Assembly: GCA_045122835.1 (NCBI GenBank)
Contig: JBGVIB010000106.1
Span: 1-16,065, forward strand
Reading direction: 5' to 3'
DNA from: JBGVMW01 sp045122835
Lineage (GTDB): Bacteria > Bacillota > Clostridia > Lachnospirales > Lachnospiraceae
Length of the DNA: 16,065 nucleotides
Position numbers and translations under genes: made by a program. Positions 14,969 to 16,065 of this stretch are shown piece by piece (the first letter of the stretch is position 1; the number at the start of each line of letters is the position of its first letter). Under the pieces are notes generated by a model, which was given only the letters and a program-made list of their open reading frames with translations, had not been told where the DNA came from and made no database searches.

Positions 14969-15148
14969 TTATCTACAGTTCTTACACCATGATTGATTTC
15001 TTATCTGACCATTCCCCATGTTTCTAAAGCCAAATTCACTAAGTGGTTTTTCTTCTCCACAATTTGGGCAGACACGGGTAGGTTCGCTGCCATTATATCC
15101 GCTTGCCTGAATGATTGGTTTTTGAGTATTTTTACTATTATTAAACAT
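14969..15148 (-). CDS. Small zinc-ribbon protein (59 residues)
   Basis: The ATG at 15148 follows AAGGGGG with a seven-base spacer, one of the strongest ribosome binding sites in the window. The product has an N-terminal stretch rich in N, S and Q, then CPNCGEEKPLSEFGFRN, and ends WCKNCR, giving two CxxC pairs (27/30 and 55/58) about 25 residues apart. This pattern is that of a zinc ribbon such as precedes HNH or recombination-endonuclease domains, but no catalytic domain follows, so it stands alone. It starts 14 bases after the stop of the AgrD-like gene, so the two are probably one transcript. Function is unknown; nucleic-acid or protein binding is inference. Confidence 0.75.
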   Translation of the reverse strand: MFNNSKNTQKPIIQASGYNGSEPTRVCPNCGEEKPLSEFGFRNMGNGQIRNQSWCKNCR

Positions 15149-15162
15149 GTTTCTTCCCCCTT

Positions 15163-15312
15163 CTAAATTCGCTTATCTTTCATTTCTTCTGGCACCTTAA
15201 GCTGGTGAAACCACAATACACAGGCTTGTGAAACTGAAAGTGTTCCACGTATAAAAGCAAACTCTGGTATTGCCCTGCACACATGTGCTGCTATCTTCTT
15301 ATACTTTATCAC
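15163..15312 (-). CDS. AgrD-like cyclic lactone autoinducer prepeptide (49 residues)
   Basis: The start is GTG at 15312, preceded by AAAGGGGGAG. The product has a basic, amphipathic N-terminal half (IKYKKIAAHVCRAIPEFAF), then SQACVLWFHQ, and an acidic-charged tail LKVPEEMKDKRI. This three-part layout is that of AgrD-type prepeptides of Clostridia, which end in a pattern like C-x4-HQPK-x-PEE followed by charges; the usual HQPK is HQLK here. In such systems AgrB cleaves after the thiolactone block and cyclises it through the cysteine, so C31 with the following hydrophobic residues VLWF would be the likely ring. No agrB, agrA or agrC gene is in the window. It is followed by the zinc-ribbon gene. 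The identity rests on the motif and on the strong ribosome binding site; a chance small frame is the alternative. Confidence 0.6.
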   Translation of the reverse strand: MIKYKKIAAHVCRAIPEFAFIRGTLSVSQACVLWFHQLKVPEEMKDKRI

Positions 15313-15336
15313 CGACTCCCCCTTTCTCTTTTATAT

Positions 15337-15412
15337 AAAAAAACGATGATAGCTATTGTGCTATAAAAGTAAGTAATTTCTTAACTCTCTAACACAAAAG
15401 TATCATCGTTTT
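15337..15412 (-). terminator. Terminator-like hairpin just ahead of the AgrD-like gene (terminator or attenuator)
   Basis: AAAACGATGATA (15340-15351) pairs with TATCATCGTTTT (15401-15412) over 12 bp. An inner stem (15356-15363 with 15390-15397) has a G-U on the minus strand. On the minus strand the stem ends in seven T residues, 24 bases before the GTG of the AgrD-like gene. It may end the transcript of the gene to the right, or act as an attenuator for the two small genes. A T-rich flank on the plus side means it could work both ways. Confidence 0.75.
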
Positions 15413-15536
15413 GTTATTTATTCAATACAACATGCAAAAGTGGTCGTTTTTTCTGCAAAATTGACATATTTACCATATATTTTGCTTTATATTGTTAAAC
15501 CATTTTCGCCCCGATGCTGAAATTATTTCTTCACTT
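15413..15536. other. Short AT-rich spacer between the right-hand gene and the hairpin
   Basis: No gene is seen. On the plus strand TTGACA at 15461-15466 is a perfect -35 hexamer, but the best -10 candidate (TTTATA) is 19 bases away and would drive only antisense transcription. On the minus strand no convincing promoter for the small genes is found. Confidence 0.35.
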
Positions 15537-16064
15537 TTATCTCTTACAGCTTAATGAAAACTCCTCAAACAGTTCCACCAGCCTTTCATCTAATTTCTTT
15601 CTTCTGTTCGGTTGATGCACATCCATTCCGCACTCTAAAAGCAAAACGTCTTCCATTTGAAGGATATAAGAAATCTTGTGAGTATTTTTGTTTCTCATTT
15701 CTACACGAAGATTAAAGATTCCATAGTTGACTTCCTGAATTTCAAAGAGATCTGCCTTGCCATAGACATCTTCCCATAAGCTGCGGATATTATCTGGTGA
15801 TATATCGCAGCCAAGCTCTGCCGCTATTCCCACAAAAAAATCTGCTGATGATTCGGCATCCTCATTTGGTAGATAGGAATAACACTGGTATATTTCTGCT
15901 GCTGAGCAATCTTCGTAATCGCTAAAATGCTTATCACTTGGATGCTTTACTGTCAACATAGAACCATCAAGGAGTTCAATGCTCTTTGTAGGGTAAGGAT
16001 CATACGCCGGCTTGTCGTTGTAATATTCCTCAGCGGCTTTGAATACATCTATTACAGCTTGTCC
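15537..16064 (-). CDS. Unrecognised protein, C-terminal part (cut by window edge)
   Basis: The frame is open from the right edge to the TAA at 15537, so at least 175 residues are present and the true start is outside the window. An ATG at 15959 gives a 140-residue reading, but it has no ribosome binding site (the upstream codons, including ELLDGS, read smoothly in frame), so it is treated as internal. The visible part is acidic and soluble, with the segments EEYYNDKPAYDPYPTKSIEL, CSAAEIYQCYSYLPNEDAES and a charged end PNRRKKLDERLVELFEEF. No membrane helix, zinc site or catalytic motif is evident, and no family is recognised. The hairpin at 15337-15412 lies downstream and may end its transcript. 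Confidence 0.75.
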   Translation of the reverse strand, partial: GQAVIDVFKAAEEYYNDKPAYDPYPTKSIELLDGSMLTVKHPSDKHFSDYEDCSAAEIYQCYSYLPNEDAESSADFFVGIAAELGCDISPDNIRSLWEDVYGKADLFEIQEVNYGIFNLRVEMRNKNTHKISYILQMEDVLLLECGMDVHQPNRRKKLDERLVELFEEFSLSCKR

Positions 16065-16065
16065 G

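Noticed and set aside
15461..15500. TTGACA with a distant TTTATA as a plus-strand promoter
   Set aside because: The 19-base spacing is poor and the only product would be antisense to the gene on the right; kept only as a remark.

Overview
The window looks like a chromosomal segment from a low-GC Clostridia genome, most likely a gut Lachnospiraceae. The pointers are the order plsX-acpP-rnc-smc-ftsY without fabD/fabG between plsX and acpP, a HydE hydrogenase maturase, a flavodiiron protein, a PD-(D/E)XK AAA-ATPase-like gene, a CD3324-type DNA-binding domain, an AgrD-like prepeptide, and strong GGAGG-type ribosome binding sites. The genus is inference. All recognised genes are on the minus strand except mgsA.

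Region by region, in plus-strand coordinates. (1) 1-6581: a housekeeping operon read right to left. A sigma-A type promoter lies just beyond the hydE stop, followed by plsX, acpP, rnc, smc and ftsY (cut by the left edge). A 169-bp near-palindromic element sits between acpP and rnc. (2) 6582-7697: hydE with its own promoter. (3) 7698-8373: a gene-free island holding a folded RNA (core 7757-7942, minus strand by its G-U pairs), a second hairpin, a 16-bp inverted repeat flanking the island, and the fprA terminator. (4) 8374-9814: fprA, with a promoter about 240 bases upstream that is overlaid by an inverted repeat. (5) 9843-12616: an AAA-ATPase-like/PD-(D/E)XK gene overlapping an aromatic acid exporter family gene. 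(6) 12652-13355: divergent mgsA. (7) 13456-14843: a CD3324/Mor-like HTH domain fused to an aminoglycoside-phosphotransferase-fold kinase, overlapping a methyltransferase gene cut off just after its SAM-binding motif I. (8) 14910-15412: two small genes, a 49-codon AgrD-like prepeptide and a 59-codon zinc-ribbon protein, behind a terminator-like hairpin. (9) 15537-16065: an unrecognised gene cut by the right edge.

How the genes work together. PlsX and ACP feed acyl chains into phospholipid synthesis. RNase III, SMC and FtsY handle RNA processing, chromosome organisation and membrane targeting; they share a transcription unit rather than a pathway. HydE and the flavodiiron protein both suit a strict anaerobe that makes hydrogen and must remove oxygen or nitric oxide, but they have separate promoters. 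The features most worth following up are the folded RNA island, the AgrD-like peptide with its leader hairpin, the HTH-kinase fusion, and the palindromic element whose mispairings strongly favour plus-strand RNA.
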